64,000 bases of DNA, taken from Streptococcus sp. F0442 (GTDB lineage: Bacteria; Bacillota; Bacilli; Lactobacillales; Streptococcaceae). Positions 16,951 to 27,131 of this stretch are shown in pieces; within the stretch, counting starts at the first letter, position 1, and each line of letters begins with the position of its first letter. The DNA is taken from NCBI RefSeq assembly GCF_000314795.2, contig NZ_KB373315.1, forward strand, positions 122,501 to 186,500, written 5' to 3'. The notes beneath the pieces were generated by a model, which saw only the letters and a list, made by a program, of their open reading frames with translations, made no database searches and was not told the DNA's origin. A program made the translations under genes and the position numbers.

Positions 16951-17820
16951 ATGACCATTGCAACGATTGATATCGGAGGGACTGGCATTAAGTTTGCTAG
17001 TCTAACTCCTGATGGAAAGATTTTAGATAAGACCAGCACCCCAACTCCAGAAACTATAGAAGATTTATTGGCTTGGTTGGACCAACGCTTGTCAGAACAG
17101 GACTATCGTGGGATTGCTATGAGTGTTCCAGGAGCGGTCAATCAAGAAACAGGTGTGATTGAGGGGATTAGTGCCATTCCTTATATCCATGGTTTTTCTT
17201 GGTATGAGGCCCTTGCTCATCACCAGCTACCTGTCCATCTAGAAAATGATGCCAACTGTGTTGGACTTAGTGAACTGCTAGTTCATCCTGAGATTGAAAA
17301 TGCAGCCTGTGTTGTCATTGGCACAGGGATTGGTGGGGCCATGATTATCAATGGCAAAATTCACCGTGGTCGCCATGGCTTGGGTGGAGAGTTTGGTTAC
17401 ATGACAACTATCGAACCAGCAGAAAAACTCAATAACTGGTCACAACTAGCTTCTACAGGAAACATGGTTCGTTATGTGATTGAAAAATCAGGTCAGTCAG
17501 ACTGGGATGGCCGTAAGGTTTATCAAGAGGCTGCAGCAGGCAATGCCCTTTGCCAAGAAGCCATTGAGCGGATGAATCGTAATCTAGCTCAAGGACTACT
17601 CAATATTCAGTACCTGATCGACCCTGATGTCATTAGCCTAGGTGGTTCTATCAGTCAGAACCCAGATTTTATCAAAGGGGTGCAAAAAGCGGTAGACGTC
17701 TTTGAGGAAAGATATGAAGAGTATACAATTGCGCCAGTGATCCAAGCTTGCACCTATCAGGCAGATGCCAATCTCTACGGTGCCCTCGTCAACTGGTTAC
17801 AGGAGGAAAACCAATGGTAA
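16951..17820 (+). CDS. ROK-family protein (sugar kinase or related)
   Basis: 289 aa from ATG 16951, which follows AGGTGA; a longer frame reaches 16936. ATP-binding loop [13 protein letters not shown] at residues ~4-16, a second phosphate loop [17 protein letters not shown], and [12 protein letters not shown] in place of the usual longer zinc motif. There is no N-terminal DNA-binding domain, so it is more likely an enzyme than a repressor. Same position as SP_2142 in the pneumococcal glycan locus. It may phosphorylate released GlcNAc or mannose; substrate unknown. Confidence 0.85.
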   Translation: MTIATIDIGGTGIKFASLTPDGKILDKTSTPTPETIEDLLAWLDQRLSEQDYRGIAMSVPGAVNQETGVIEGISAIPYIHGFSWYEALAHHQLPVHLENDANCVGLSELLVHPEIENAACVVIGTGIGGAMIINGKIHRGRHGLGGEFGYMTTIEPAEKLNNWSQLASTGNMVRYVIEKSGQSDWDGRKVYQEAAAGNALCQEAIERMNRNLAQGLLNIQYLIDPDVISLGGSISQNPDFIKGVQKAVDVFEERYEEYTIAPVIQACTYQADANLYGALVNWLQEENQW

Positions 17821-19694
17821 CTTTTACAGGACTTAGTCCCAAACAAGCCCAAGCTATCGAAGCATTAAAACATCACATCTCCCTACCAGATGTAGAAGTG
17901 GCGGTTGCTCAGTCTGACCAAGCTTCTATCTCTATCAAGGGTGAGGGTGGAGAATATCAATTGACTTATCGCAAACCTCACCAACTCTATCGCGCCTTGT
18001 CTGTTCTCGCAACAGCTTTAGAAGAAGGTGATAAGGTGGAGATTGAGGAGCAAGCAGCCTATGAAGATTTAGCCTATATGGCGGACTGTTCCCGTAATGC
18101 GGTTCTAAATGTCGCATCTGCCAAGCAGATGATTGAAGTCTTGGTTCTCATGGGTTATTCAACCTTTGAGCTCTACATGGAAGACACCTATCAAATCGAG
18201 GGGCAACCTTACTTTGGTTATTTCCGTGGAGCTTATGCTGCTGAAGAGTTACAGGAAATTGAAGCCTATGCCCAGCAGTTTGACATGACTTTTGTTCCTT
18301 GTATCCAGACATTAGCCCACTTGTCGGCCTTTGTCAAATGGGGGGTCAAAGAAGTCCAGCAACTTCGTGATGTAGAGGACATTCTCCTCATCGGCGAAGA
18401 AAAAGTTTACGACCTAATCGACGGCATGTTTGCTACTTTGTCTAAACTACAAACACGCAAGGTCAATATCGGCATGGACGAAGCTCACTTGGTTGGTTTG
18501 GGACGCTACCTCATCTTAAATGGTGTTGTGGACCGTAGCCTCCTCATGTGCCAACATTTGGAGCGCGTGCTGGATATTGCAGACAAGTATGGTTTCCACT
18601 GCCAGATGTGGAGCGATATGTTCTTCAAACTCATGTCAGCAGATGGCCAGTACGACCGTGATGTCGAAATTCCAGAAGAAACTCGTGTTTATCTTGACCG
18701 TCTCAAAGACCGTGTGACCTTGGTTTACTGGGATTATTATCAGGATAGCGAAGAAAAATACAACCGTAACTTCGGCAACCACCACAAGATTAGCCAGGAT
18801 ATTGCCTTTGCAGGTGGTGCTTGGAAGTGGATTGGTTTCACACCGCACAACCATTTCAGCCGTCTCATCGCAGTCGAAGCTAACAAAGCCTGCCGTGCTA
18901 ATAACATTAAAGAAGTCATTGTGACGGGTTGGGGAGATAATGGTGGTGAAACAGCTCAGTTTTCGATCCTGCCAAGCTTGCAAATCTGGGCAGAACTCAG
19001 CTACTGCAATGATTTAGACCGTTTGTCTGCTCACTTCAAGACCAATACCGGTTTATCGGTTGAGGACTTTATGCAGCTGGATTTGGCCAACCTTTTACCA
19101 GATATACCAGGAAATCTAAGTGGTATCAATCCCAACCGCTATGTCTTTTATCAGGATGTTCTCTGCCCAATCCTTGACAAGCACATGACACCTGAACAGG
19201 ACAAACCTCACTTTGCCCAGGCAGCTGAGACTCTTTCTGACATTAAAGAAAAAGCTGGAGTCTACGCTTATCTTTTCGAAACTCAGGCCCAGTTGAATGC
19301 TATTTTAAGTGGCAAGGTTGATGTGGGACGACGTATCCGTCAAGCCTATCAAGCAGATGATAAAGACAGCTTGAAACAAATCGCCAGAGAAGAATTGCCA
19401 AAATTCAGAAGCCAGATTGAAACCTTCCACAAGCTCTTTAGCCAGCAATGGTTGAAAGAAAACAAAGTCTTTGGTTTGGATACAGTAGATATCCGTATGG
19501 GTGGGCTCTTGCAACGAATCAAGCGAGCAGAAGGCCGTATGGAGGACTATCTAGCTGGTTCCATCTCACGGATTGATGAGTTGGAAGTAGACATCTTGCC
19601 ATTCAACGATTTCTACGGAGATCAGGATTTCGCAGCCACAACGGCTAATCAATGGCATACTATTGCGACAGCTTCGACTATTTATACGACCTAA
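17814..19694 (+). CDS. GH20C beta-N-acetylhexosaminidase
   Basis: 626 aa from ATG 17814 behind AGGAGG, overlapping the ROK stop by 7 bases. Pneumococcal GH20C is of nearly the same length. The catalytic Asp-Glu pair is in [14 protein letters not shown] (about residue 200). The TIM barrel follows a short alpha/beta N-terminal domain. No signal peptide. It removes terminal GlcNAc or GalNAc from imported glycans in the cytoplasm. Last gene of the GH125-GH38-ROK-GH20 operon. Confidence 0.93.
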   Translation: MVTFTGLSPKQAQAIEALKHHISLPDVEVAVAQSDQASISIKGEGGEYQLTYRKPHQLYRALSVLATALEEGDKVEIEEQAAYEDLAYMADCSRNAVLNVASAKQMIEVLVLMGYSTFELYMEDTYQIEGQPYFGYFRGAYAAEELQEIEAYAQQFDMTFVPCIQTLAHLSAFVKWGVKEVQQLRDVEDILLIGEEKVYDLIDGMFATLSKLQTRKVNIGMDEAHLVGLGRYLILNGVVDRSLLMCQHLERVLDIADKYGFHCQMWSDMFFKLMSADGQYDRDVEIPEETRVYLDRLKDRVTLVYWDYYQDSEEKYNRNFGNHHKISQDIAFAGGAWKWIGFTPHNHFSRLIAVEANKACRANNIKEVIVTGWGDNGGETAQFSILPSLQIWAELSYCNDLDRLSAHFKTNTGLSVEDFMQLDLANLLPDIPGNLSGINPNRYVFYQDVLCPILDKHMTPEQDKPHFAQAAETLSDIKEKAGVYAYLFETQAQLNAILSGKVDVGRRIRQAYQADDKDSLKQIAREELPKFRSQIETFHKLFSQQWLKENKVFGLDTVDIRMGGLLQRIKRAEGRMEDYLAGSISRIDELEVDILPFNDFYGDQDFAATTANQWHTIATASTIYTT

Positions 19695-19736
19695 AAAATG
19701 CCAAGTTGGATGATAGAAGTCTCATCCACGGTCGAT

Positions 19737-19788
19737 AGGAGTAGAAGAGGAGCTGTGTTTACGATCGCCCTTTTCTACTCCTTTTTTA
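19737..19788 (+). terminator. terminator after the glycosidase operon
   Basis: 10-bp stem AGGAGTAGAA (19737-19746) / TTCTACTCCT (19773-19782) and a T run. It separates the glycosidases from the transporter. Confidence 0.85.
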
Positions 19789-19832
19789 AAGCTATGTCAT
19801 AAATTTGTAGAATTTTTTCTATAATTAGGAGT

Positions 19833-19881
19833 TTGAAAATCGAAAGGGGCTATCTTATAATAAGTGATGTAAACGCTATCA
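19833..19881 (+). promoter_or_regulatory. importer promoter with a perfect cre site
   Basis: -35 TTGAAA (19833-19838), 17-bp spacer, -10 TATAAT (19856-19861), then ATGTAAACGCTATCA (19867-19881), which matches the CcpA consensus at all 15 positions. The site covers the expected +1, so CcpA would block initiation when preferred sugars are present. Confidence 0.85.
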
Positions 19882-19919
19882 ATGCATAAACACGCTCAAG
19901 ACTCAAAGGGGGGAGTTAG

Positions 19920-20849
19920 ATGAAAAAGTTTGTGAGAACTATGAGAGAAAATTTCATTTTTCTTTTAATGGTCTTACCTGGTGCAGCGTGGTTAATCTTA
20001 TTCTTCTATATCCCGGTTTTTGGGAATATCGTAGCATTTAAGGACTATCATATCACAGGAGAAGGCTTCGTAGACAGTGTCATGAAGAGTAAGTGGGTTG
20101 GTTTTGACAACTTCAAGTTCCTCTTTAGTTCCAAAGATGCCTACATTATTACAAGAAACACGGTATTGTACAACTTAGGATTTATCTTCCTAGGATTGAT
20201 TGTTTCCGTTGGGATCGCCATCATCTTTAGTGAGTTGAGATCAAAAAGAGTGGTAAAGGTGCTTCAAACCTCCATGCTCTTCCCATATTTCCTATCATGG
20301 GTTATCATCAGCTTCTTCACCGATGCCTTCCTAAATGTAGACAAAGGATTGGTCAACCACATCTTAACTTCATTTGGCATGAAAGCCATCAATTTCTACT
20401 CGGAATTGTGGATCTGGCCAGCGCTTCTCCTCTTCCTAGGGATATGGAAAGGCTTTGGTTATAGCAGTGTCATGTACTATGCGACCATCATGGGAATCGA
20501 TCCAACCTTCTATGAAGCAGCGACCGTGGATGGTGCCTCTAAGTGGCAACGCATTCGCAACATCACCATTCCTCAGTTGTCTTCCTTGATTACAGTCTTG
20601 ACCATTCTTGCAGTCGGAAATATCTTCCGCGCAGACTTCGGTCTTTTCTACCAAATCCCACACAATGCTGGAGCACTCTATAGTGTGACCAACGTTATAG
20701 ATGTCTATGTCTACAACGGTTTGACCAAGTCAGGGGATATCGGGATGACTGCGGCAGCAGGGCTTTACCAATCAGTTGTCGGTCTGGTTCTTGTGTTAAT
20801 CTCAAATATCATTGCCCGTCGCATTGATAAGAATGCTGCTCTCTTCTAG
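19920..20849 (+). CDS. ABC sugar transporter permease (NgtP1-like)
   Basis: 309 aa, six transmembrane helices, LplB/YteP type. The cytoplasmic EAA loop that docks the ATPase is EAATVDGASKWQRIRNITIPQL shortened here to its key EAA...G residues at about 196-210. Pairs with the permease encoded next. With the lipoprotein at 21874 it forms an importer like NgtS-P1-P2, the N-glycan transporter of S. pneumoniae. No ATPase is encoded here, so a shared one such as MsmK is expected. Confidence 0.88.
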   Translation: MKKFVRTMRENFIFLLMVLPGAAWLILFFYIPVFGNIVAFKDYHITGEGFVDSVMKSKWVGFDNFKFLFSSKDAYIITRNTVLYNLGFIFLGLIVSVGIAIIFSELRSKRVVKVLQTSMLFPYFLSWVIISFFTDAFLNVDKGLVNHILTSFGMKAINFYSELWIWPALLLFLGIWKGFGYSSVMYYATIMGIDPTFYEAATVDGASKWQRIRNITIPQLSSLITVLTILAVGNIFRADFGLFYQIPHNAGALYSVTNVIDVYVYNGLTKSGDIGMTAAAGLYQSVVGLVLVLISNIIARRIDKNAALF

Positions 20850-20862
20850 AAAGGAGGATCGT

Positions 20863-21795
20863 ATGAAAAAATCAACCATTCAAAAAGAAAAAATTGATAA
20901 TGTCGGGATCCATTCTTTCAGTAAGAAGAGCAACTTTTTCTTCACTTTATTGTTGACCCTAGTCGGCTTGACCTGTGTGCTTCCCTTCATCTTTGTTGTC
21001 ATGATCTCTTTTACAGATGAACAAAGTTTGGCAGTCCATGGTTTCCAATTCTGGCCAGCAAAATTTGGATTTGACGGCTACCTTTTCTTGGTACAGTTTA
21101 AAGAAAAAATCTTGCAAGCCCTCTTCATTACCTTGTTTGTGACCATTGTGGGTACAGCATGTAATGTCTTTATCACAACAACCTATGCTTATGCGATCTC
21201 ACGGACGACCTTTAAATACCGCAAGTTTTTTACCGTATTTTCACTCCTTAGCATGCTCTTTAGTGCAGGGTTGGTACCAAGCTACATTGTTACCACTCAA
21301 CTCTTGCAGTTAGGTGATACCATCGGGGCTTTGATTATCCCAATGTTGCTCAGCCCATTTAACATCATCTTGATGCGGACCTTCTTTAAACGGACCATTC
21401 CGGAAGCCATTCTGGAATCTGCTCGGATCGATGGGGCAAGTGAAACACGGATCTTCTTCCAAATCTGCTTACCATTGTCTCTCCCAGGGATTGCAACCAT
21501 TAGTCTCTTTACCGCTTTGGGATTCTGGAACGACTGGTTCAACGCCCTTCTCTATATTAAGAGTGACAACCTTTACCCATTGCAATACCTCTTGATGCAA
21601 ATCCAAAACAATATGGATTACATCGCTAAAAACGTCGGGGTATCCGGCCAATTGGCAGGAGCTGTACAATCCATCCCACGGGAAACAGGACGTATGGCCA
21701 TGGTGGTTGTGGCGACTGTGCCAATCGCCATTCTCTATCCATTCTTCCAACGCTACTTTGTAAAAGGCTTAACCATCGGTGGTGTGAAAGAATAG
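20863..21795 (+). CDS. ABC sugar transporter permease (NgtP2-like)
   Basis: 310 aa from ATG 20863 behind AAAGGAGGA; the frame upstream to 20812 overlaps the first permease and lacks a ribosome site. About six helices of the LplC/YtcP type with EAA-like loop ESARIDGASETRIFF. Ends ...VKGLTIGGVKE, typical of the family. Forms the heterodimeric channel with the preceding permease. Confidence 0.88.
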   Translation: MKKSTIQKEKIDNVGIHSFSKKSNFFFTLLLTLVGLTCVLPFIFVVMISFTDEQSLAVHGFQFWPAKFGFDGYLFLVQFKEKILQALFITLFVTIVGTACNVFITTTYAYAISRTTFKYRKFFTVFSLLSMLFSAGLVPSYIVTTQLLQLGDTIGALIIPMLLSPFNIILMRTFFKRTIPEAILESARIDGASETRIFFQICLPLSLPGIATISLFTALGFWNDWFNALLYIKSDNLYPLQYLLMQIQNNMDYIAKNVGVSGQLAGAVQSIPRETGRMAMVVVATVPIAILYPFFQRYFVKGLTIGGVKE

Positions 21796-21873
21796 GAAAA
21801 CAATCGAAAATCAACATGATTTTCAACTCATAACTTAGTCTATAAAGAAAATAACATAAAGGAGATTTTTCTT

Positions 21874-23355
21874 ATGAAAAATTGGAAAAAATACGCGTTA
21901 GCATCTGCTAGTGTCATTGCTCTTGGAGCTACTCTTGCTGCTTGTGGGAACCTTACAGGGAACAACAAGAAATCAGCAACAACAGAAGATGGTAAACCAA
22001 TCATCAAGATGTACCAAATCGGTGACAAACCAGATAACTTGGATACCTTGTTAGAAAATGCCAACAAGATCATTGAAAAGAAAGTTGGCGCTAAATTAGA
22101 TATCCAATACCTTGGTTGGGGTGACTACGCACAAAAAATGAACGTCATCATCTCATCTGGTGAAAACTATGATATTGCCTTTGCCAATAACTACGTGATC
22201 AATGCTCAAAAAGGTGCTTACGCTGACTTGACAGAGTTGTACAAGAAAGAAGGAAAAGACCTTTATAAAGCGCTTGACCCAGCTTATATCAAAGGAAACA
22301 CTGTAAACGGCAAGATCTATGCTGTTCCAGTAGCAGCCAACGTTGCATCTTCTCAAAACTTTGCCTTCAACGGACCACTTGTTGAAAAATATGGTATCGA
22401 CATCTCAAACGTGAAAGACTATGCTTCTCTTGAACCAGTCTTGAAAGCCATTAAAGAAAAAGATCCAAACGTTGTTCCATTTGCAATGAACAAGAGTTAC
22501 GGTGGACCTTCAGATGACTTCGACTATGTGGCTGTTGATGGACTTCCATTCGTTGTTGACTTGAAAGGTGACACTACGAAGATCGTGGACCGTTACACAA
22601 TCCCTCGTTATGTAGAAAACTTGAAGACTCTTCACAAATACTACGAAGCAGGATACATTCCAAAAGACGTAGCAACAAGCGATACTGGTTATGACCTTTC
22701 TCAAGATACTTGGTTGGTTCGTGAAGAAACAGTAGGGCCAGCTGACTACGGTAACAGCTTGCTTACTCGTGTAGCAAACCGTAAGATTGATATCAAACCA
22801 TTTACTGAACTTTACAAGAAGAACAACACCACTCAAGTAGCTAACTTTGTTATCTCAAACAACTCTAAGAACAAAGAAAAAGCGATGGAAGTGTTGAACC
22901 TCTTGAATACAAACCCAGAACTCTTGAATGGTCTTGTGTACGGACCAGAAGGCAAGAACTGGGAAAAAGTTGACGGTAAAGAAAACCGTGTGAAAGTCTT
23001 GGATGGCTACAACGGAAACACTCACATGTCTGGATGGAACACAGGTAACAACTGGATTCTTTACATCAACGAAAATGTAACGGATGAACAAATTGCACAA
23101 TCTAAGAAAGACTTGGAAACTGCAAAAGAATCTCCAGCATTAGGTTTCATCTTTAACACAGATAATGTGAAATCAGAAATCACTGCTCTTACAAATACTT
23201 TGAACCAATTCGCAGGTGCGATCAATACTGGTACTGTGGATCCTGAAGTAGAAGTTCCTAAGATGCTTGAAAAATTGAAATCAGAAGGTGCTTACCAAAA
23301 AGTGCTTGACGAAATGCAAAAACAATACGACGAATACCTTGCTTCTAAAAAATAA
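21874..23355 (+). CDS. sugar-binding lipoprotein (NgtS-like)
   Basis: 493 aa. Lipobox LAAC (C24). Extracellular solute-binding protein of the CUT family with a C-terminal DUF3502 domain, the size and build of pneumococcal NgtS (SP_0092). It should capture N-glycan oligosaccharides released outside the cell and hand them to the two permeases. It has its own AAGGAG site 78 bases after permease 2, allowing the higher output binding proteins need. A strong terminator follows. Confidence 0.88.
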   Translation: MKNWKKYALASASVIALGATLAACGNLTGNNKKSATTEDGKPIIKMYQIGDKPDNLDTLLENANKIIEKKVGAKLDIQYLGWGDYAQKMNVIISSGENYDIAFANNYVINAQKGAYADLTELYKKEGKDLYKALDPAYIKGNTVNGKIYAVPVAANVASSQNFAFNGPLVEKYGIDISNVKDYASLEPVLKAIKEKDPNVVPFAMNKSYGGPSDDFDYVAVDGLPFVVDLKGDTTKIVDRYTIPRYVENLKTLHKYYEAGYIPKDVATSDTGYDLSQDTWLVREETVGPADYGNSLLTRVANRKIDIKPFTELYKKNNTTQVANFVISNNSKNKEKAMEVLNLLNTNPELLNGLVYGPEGKNWEKVDGKENRVKVLDGYNGNTHMSGWNTGNNWILYINENVTDEQIAQSKKDLETAKESPALGFIFNTDNVKSEITALTNTLNQFAGAINTGTVDPEVEVPKMLEKLKSEGAYQKVLDEMQKQYDEYLASKK

Positions 23356-23369
23356 GAAACAGGTCGTGT

Positions 23370-23403
23370 AAAAAGGCTTTGGAGGGATCTCCAGAGTCTT
23401 TTT
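23370..23403 (+). terminator. terminator of the importer operon
   Basis: Near-perfect 15-bp stem AAAAAGGCTTTGGAG / CTCCAGAGTCTTTTT with loop GGAT. Confidence 0.88.
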
Positions 23404-23466
23404 GTTTCCTTATGAAAATGAATCATGTAAATGAAAATTAAAATGTTAGAGTACCATTGTAAGTGT

Positions 23467-23495
23467 GTGAAAACGTTTTATAGTTATGATATAAT
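23467..23495 (+). promoter_or_regulatory. promoter of the yesL-TCS operon with weak cre
   Basis: -35-like GTGAAA (23467-23472), 17-bp spacer, -10 TATAAT (23490-23495). The spacer includes GTGAAAACGTTTTAT, a 13-of-15 match to the cre consensus, so mild carbon control is possible. Confidence 0.55.
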
Positions 23496-23525
23496 AGAAT
23501 GACGAATAGGAAAAGAGGTTGAACG

Positions 23526-24137
23526 ATGGGGAAAATGATCGAGCTCATATTTACGAGAGTCTACGTTGCCATGCTGGTAACAGGGATTTTTTGGATCTTG
23601 ACGATTTGTGGAGGAGTCCTTTTTGGAGTGGGACCAGCCGGTGCTACTGTCATGAGCCTCTATGCGGAAAATGGCATGACCTACAAAGACTACCATTGGT
23701 CACGCGCTTGGGAACTCTTCAAAGAAAATTTTGTACCAGCCAATCAAGTCTTTTACTCCTTTTTCGCTGTTGAAGGAGTGCTAATCTATGGCATGTATCT
23801 CATGATCCAGATTCCTCACTTGAATTTCTTCCAAATTTTGGTTCTCTTGTTTAATCTGGTTTTCCTTTTGGTTGCGCCTCTAGCTTACGCCGTTTATTTG
23901 AAATTGCAAGTTCATTTCGATCTCTCTTATGTCAATAGTATTAAGCTCAGTTTGATCGGAATGTTGTTAGACATTCGTCCGATTCTCAAGCTGATTCTTG
24001 GAACAGCCTTACTGGGGGTTATCAGTTACTATATGCCCGCCCTTCTCTTTTTTGTCTTGATCGGCGTCTGGCATTTCTTTGTCAATGATATCTTTGATCC
24101 TGTTTATCAAAGTATTCACGAAAAATTGGTACCCTAA
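23526..24137 (+). CDS. YesL/DUF624 membrane protein
   Basis: 203 aa with about five transmembrane helices (MLVTGIFWILTICGGVLFG near the start). DUF624 proteins travel with YesMN-type two-component systems and polysaccharide importers and probably assist one of them; the mechanism is unknown. The histidine kinase gene begins 2 bases later. The same trio occurs in S. pneumoniae around TCS07 (SP_0154-0156, from memory). Confidence 0.85.
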   Translation: MGKMIELIFTRVYVAMLVTGIFWILTICGGVLFGVGPAGATVMSLYAENGMTYKDYHWSRAWELFKENFVPANQVFYSFFAVEGVLIYGMYLMIQIPHLNFFQILVLLFNLVFLLVAPLAYAVYLKLQVHFDLSYVNSIKLSLIGMLLDIRPILKLILGTALLGVISYYMPALLFFVLIGVWHFFVNDIFDPVYQSIHEKLVP

Positions 24138-24139
24138 CG

Positions 24140-25786
24140 ATGAAAAAAATCTGGTTAAGTACGCTTTTAAAATTCTATGCCTATGTTATGGTAGTCATTT
24201 TGACCATTATGGGTCTGGTCGTAGCAGGGATCTCTTGGAAAAACCAACAAGCGGAAGCTGATCGGATCGCCCAACGGGTCTTGACAGAAGTCGTGACGGA
24301 TCTTGAGACCTCTTACCAACGGGTTACCCAAGAAGGGCGTAGTCTTGTTGAAAATCCTGCAAAATTAGAAGGACTTTATCGCTATTTTACCTTGTCACCA
24401 TCGGAGTATGAGACCTGGCGGCTGAATGCCCAATTCCCTTCTTATATCCAATTGTCCCTACATAAGAATATTGATAGCCTCTATTTGAGCAATAAAAATA
24501 TCGAGGGGATCGATATCACCTTGTCTGACTACAAGACAGTTTTTGTCTCTACGCGGCAATCCAAAGGTGGCAAACAGGTCTCGGCAGATCATTACCAGGC
24601 TCCTGCGACCGCCATCCCTGTTCCTTTGACAGATCCGACCACGGGTGCGGGAATTGGGATTGCTTATTTGACTTTGGACCAAGAAATATTGACAGCAGCG
24701 ATTGACAATGCCAGAGGCGATCTTCCGATCGCTGTACGGATCTTCACTCCCTTTGGGAAAGAGATGTACCATGAAGGGGATAAGGAGCAATCAAAAGATG
24801 TTAAATGGCAAACCCGTAGCACGATCTATGGCTACAAGGTGGATGTAGCTGTTTCTGAAAGTTATCTGGTCAAGAAGGGTCTAGCTAACTTGACCACTTT
24901 TCTCTCCATTGCTTTCCTGATTTTCTTGATCCTTTACTTGTTATTAGGTCAGATTTTCAAAAATTACCGGCGTCAAGTCCTCGATTTGGTCGATACCATG
25001 AATCTGATCAGTCAAGGCGATAGTGAACGACGGATTGATACCTCGACCAAGGACCAAGAACTGCTGGTTATTGGTAATATGATCAATACCATGTTAGACA
25101 ATATGGATAAGAATATTCGGGATATCTACCAGCTGCAGCTCAGCCAAAAAGATGCCAATATGCGGGCACTACAAGCCCAGATCAATCCCCACTTCATGTA
25201 CAATACACTGGAATTTATCCGCATGTATGCCGTCATGCAAGAGCAAGAAGAGTTGGGTGATATTATTTATGAGTTTAGTAGTCTCTTGCGCAATAATATC
25301 TCAGATGAGCGAGTGACGACAGTTGACAATGAGCTCGAATTTTGTCGCAAATACAGCTACCTCTGTATGGTGCGTTATCCAAAATCGATTGCCTATGGCT
25401 TTAAGATCGATCCAGGCTTGGAAAAGATGAAGATTCCAAAATTCACCATCCAGCCTTTGGTTGAGAACTATTTTGCACATGGAGTGGACCACAAACGCAA
25501 GGACAATGTGATTAGTGTCAAAGTCTTGCAAGGAGAAGGGCAAGTCATGATCCTGGTTAGTGATAATGGGCGTGGGATGGAAGAAGAACAGCTAGAAAGC
25601 ATTCAAGAGATACTAGCCAATCGCAATCCACGCTCAGAAATCGAAGAAAAGAGTGGGCGGCAGTCCATCGGAATTGTCAATGTCCATGAACGCATGCTAC
25701 TCTATTTTGGAGATCGCTACCATATCCAAGTCTTCTCCCAACCTCACCATGGAGTGACCTATACGATAACCATTCAAGATGAATAA
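24140..25786 (+). CDS. YesM-type sensor histidine kinase
   Basis: 548 aa. Transmembrane helix ~11-32, an extracellular sensor of ~215 residues, a second helix ~250-270, HAMP ~272-325, then a His_kinase domain with H351 in QINPHFMYNTL and an HATPase domain (PLVENYFAHG, VSDNGRGMEEE). It should detect an external glycan or the loaded binding protein and phosphorylate the regulator at 25797. Confidence 0.92.
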   Translation: MKKIWLSTLLKFYAYVMVVILTIMGLVVAGISWKNQQAEADRIAQRVLTEVVTDLETSYQRVTQEGRSLVENPAKLEGLYRYFTLSPSEYETWRLNAQFPSYIQLSLHKNIDSLYLSNKNIEGIDITLSDYKTVFVSTRQSKGGKQVSADHYQAPATAIPVPLTDPTTGAGIGIAYLTLDQEILTAAIDNARGDLPIAVRIFTPFGKEMYHEGDKEQSKDVKWQTRSTIYGYKVDVAVSESYLVKKGLANLTTFLSIAFLIFLILYLLLGQIFKNYRRQVLDLVDTMNLISQGDSERRIDTSTKDQELLVIGNMINTMLDNMDKNIRDIYQLQLSQKDANMRALQAQINPHFMYNTLEFIRMYAVMQEQEELGDIIYEFSSLLRNNISDERVTTVDNELEFCRKYSYLCMVRYPKSIAYGFKIDPGLEKMKIPKFTIQPLVENYFAHGVDHKRKDNVISVKVLQGEGQVMILVSDNGRGMEEEQLESIQEILANRNPRSEIEEKSGRQSIGIVNVHERMLLYFGDRYHIQVFSQPHHGVTYTITIQDE

Positions 25787-25796
25787 AGGAGACAGA

Positions 25797-27101
25797 ATGT
25801 ACAAAGTCTTATTAGTAGACGATGAGTATATGATTACAGAAGGGTTAAAAAAATTAATCCCCTTTGACCACTGGAATATGGAAGTGGTCGCAACTGCTGA
25901 AGATGCAGACCAGGCCCTTGATTATGTGCGAGAACATCCGGTGGATGTGGTGATCACGGATGTCAATATGCCTGGAAAGACCGGACTTCAGATGATTGCT
26001 GAGATGAAGGATTTGATCCCAGATGCTGCTTTTATCATTATGTCAGGCTATCAGGATTTTGAATACGTCAAGACAGCCCTCAATTTGCGCGTAGCAGACT
26101 ACCTGCTCAAACCTGTCAATAAGGTGGAAATGGGCAATATCCTGGAAAAAATTCGGGAACAAATCCAGCAACCAAGCCAAGAGTTGGCCAACCGTTTGAT
26201 TCACGATGATATCTCTGAGGAAGAGTTTTGTCAGTATATCGCAGGCCGGAACTCACTGTGGATTGGAGTCGCTAAGGAGAAAAAAGGCTTTATCAGCTCG
26301 TCTTATCAAGTTCTTGGGCAAAATCTTCAACTCTTTATCTCGGATCAAGAAGAAGAAGCCATGATTCAGAAGGTCTTTGAGCCTCCTTATAAGGAGCACT
26401 TTCATCAATTTAAGGACCTCGTAGAGCGGAGCCTCTTTTATGGGGCGACCCCTCTCAATCAAGATGAAGAAGTCTTCCATTACTACGAGCCGGCCTATCG
26501 GGTGATCATGCAAGGAAATATCCAGCAGATCTTAGAAGAACTGGACTGGTTGGAAAAAATGATTCTTGAGAAGACACCTAAGGTTTCGCTGACCAAGCAG
26601 CTCTTTATCCAATTTTTGATGGATGTCTTTCATTTGTTTGAATACCTGCAAGGAGATGATTTGGCTGATGTGGTCAAGAAAGTCCAAGAAGCTGCTACCT
26701 TTAGCGAGATGCTTAGCTTCATCCAGGAAGAGTTGTCCCGTTTCTTATCCCACTATCGGATGAACGAAAATGTAGCGAGTGTCCTCCAAGTGATTAGCCG
26801 TGATTACCAAAAAGAGCTGTCACTCAAAGACATCAGTCGTGAACTCTTTATCAATCCAGTCTATTTAGGACAATTGATTAAACGCGAAACCAACGCAACT
26901 TTCGCAGAACTCCTAAACAAACAGCGGATCAAGGCTGCCCAGCAGCTCCTCTTATCGAGCAATGACAGTATTGAGGATATCTGCTACAAGGTCGGCTACA
27001 GTAATGTTGGCTATTTCTACAAGGTTTTCCGTAAACTCTGTGGAAAATCTCCTAAAACCTATCGTTTACAAGTTATGATAGAGCATACAGAAGATGAGTA
27101 A
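25797..27101 (+). CDS. YesN-type response regulator, AraC output
   Basis: 434 aa from ATG 25797 behind AAAGGAGA. Receiver domain ~1-125 with D55 (VVITDVNMPG) as phosphate site and a K in YLLKPVNK. The middle region is helical. C-terminal AraC/XylS domain ~335-430 has two helix-turn-helices (LSLKDISRELF, SIEDICYKVGYSNVGYF). It likely activates the importer and glycosidase operons on either side; target sites were not identified. Confidence 0.92.
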   Translation: MYKVLLVDDEYMITEGLKKLIPFDHWNMEVVATAEDADQALDYVREHPVDVVITDVNMPGKTGLQMIAEMKDLIPDAAFIIMSGYQDFEYVKTALNLRVADYLLKPVNKVEMGNILEKIREQIQQPSQELANRLIHDDISEEEFCQYIAGRNSLWIGVAKEKKGFISSSYQVLGQNLQLFISDQEEEAMIQKVFEPPYKEHFHQFKDLVERSLFYGATPLNQDEEVFHYYEPAYRVIMQGNIQQILEELDWLEKMILEKTPKVSLTKQLFIQFLMDVFHLFEYLQGDDLADVVKKVQEAATFSEMLSFIQEELSRFLSHYRMNENVASVLQVISRDYQKELSLKDISRELFINPVYLGQLIKRETNATFAELLNKQRIKAAQQLLLSSNDSIEDICYKVGYSNVGYFYKVFRKLCGKSPKTYRLQVMIEHTEDE

Positions 27102-27131
27102 AAGGCTGAGACGATTTGTCTCAGCCTTTTA
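27100..27131 (+). terminator. terminator of the two-component operon
   Basis: 13-bp perfect stem AAAAGGCTGAGAC / GTCTCAGCCTTTT with loop GATTT. Confidence 0.9.
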
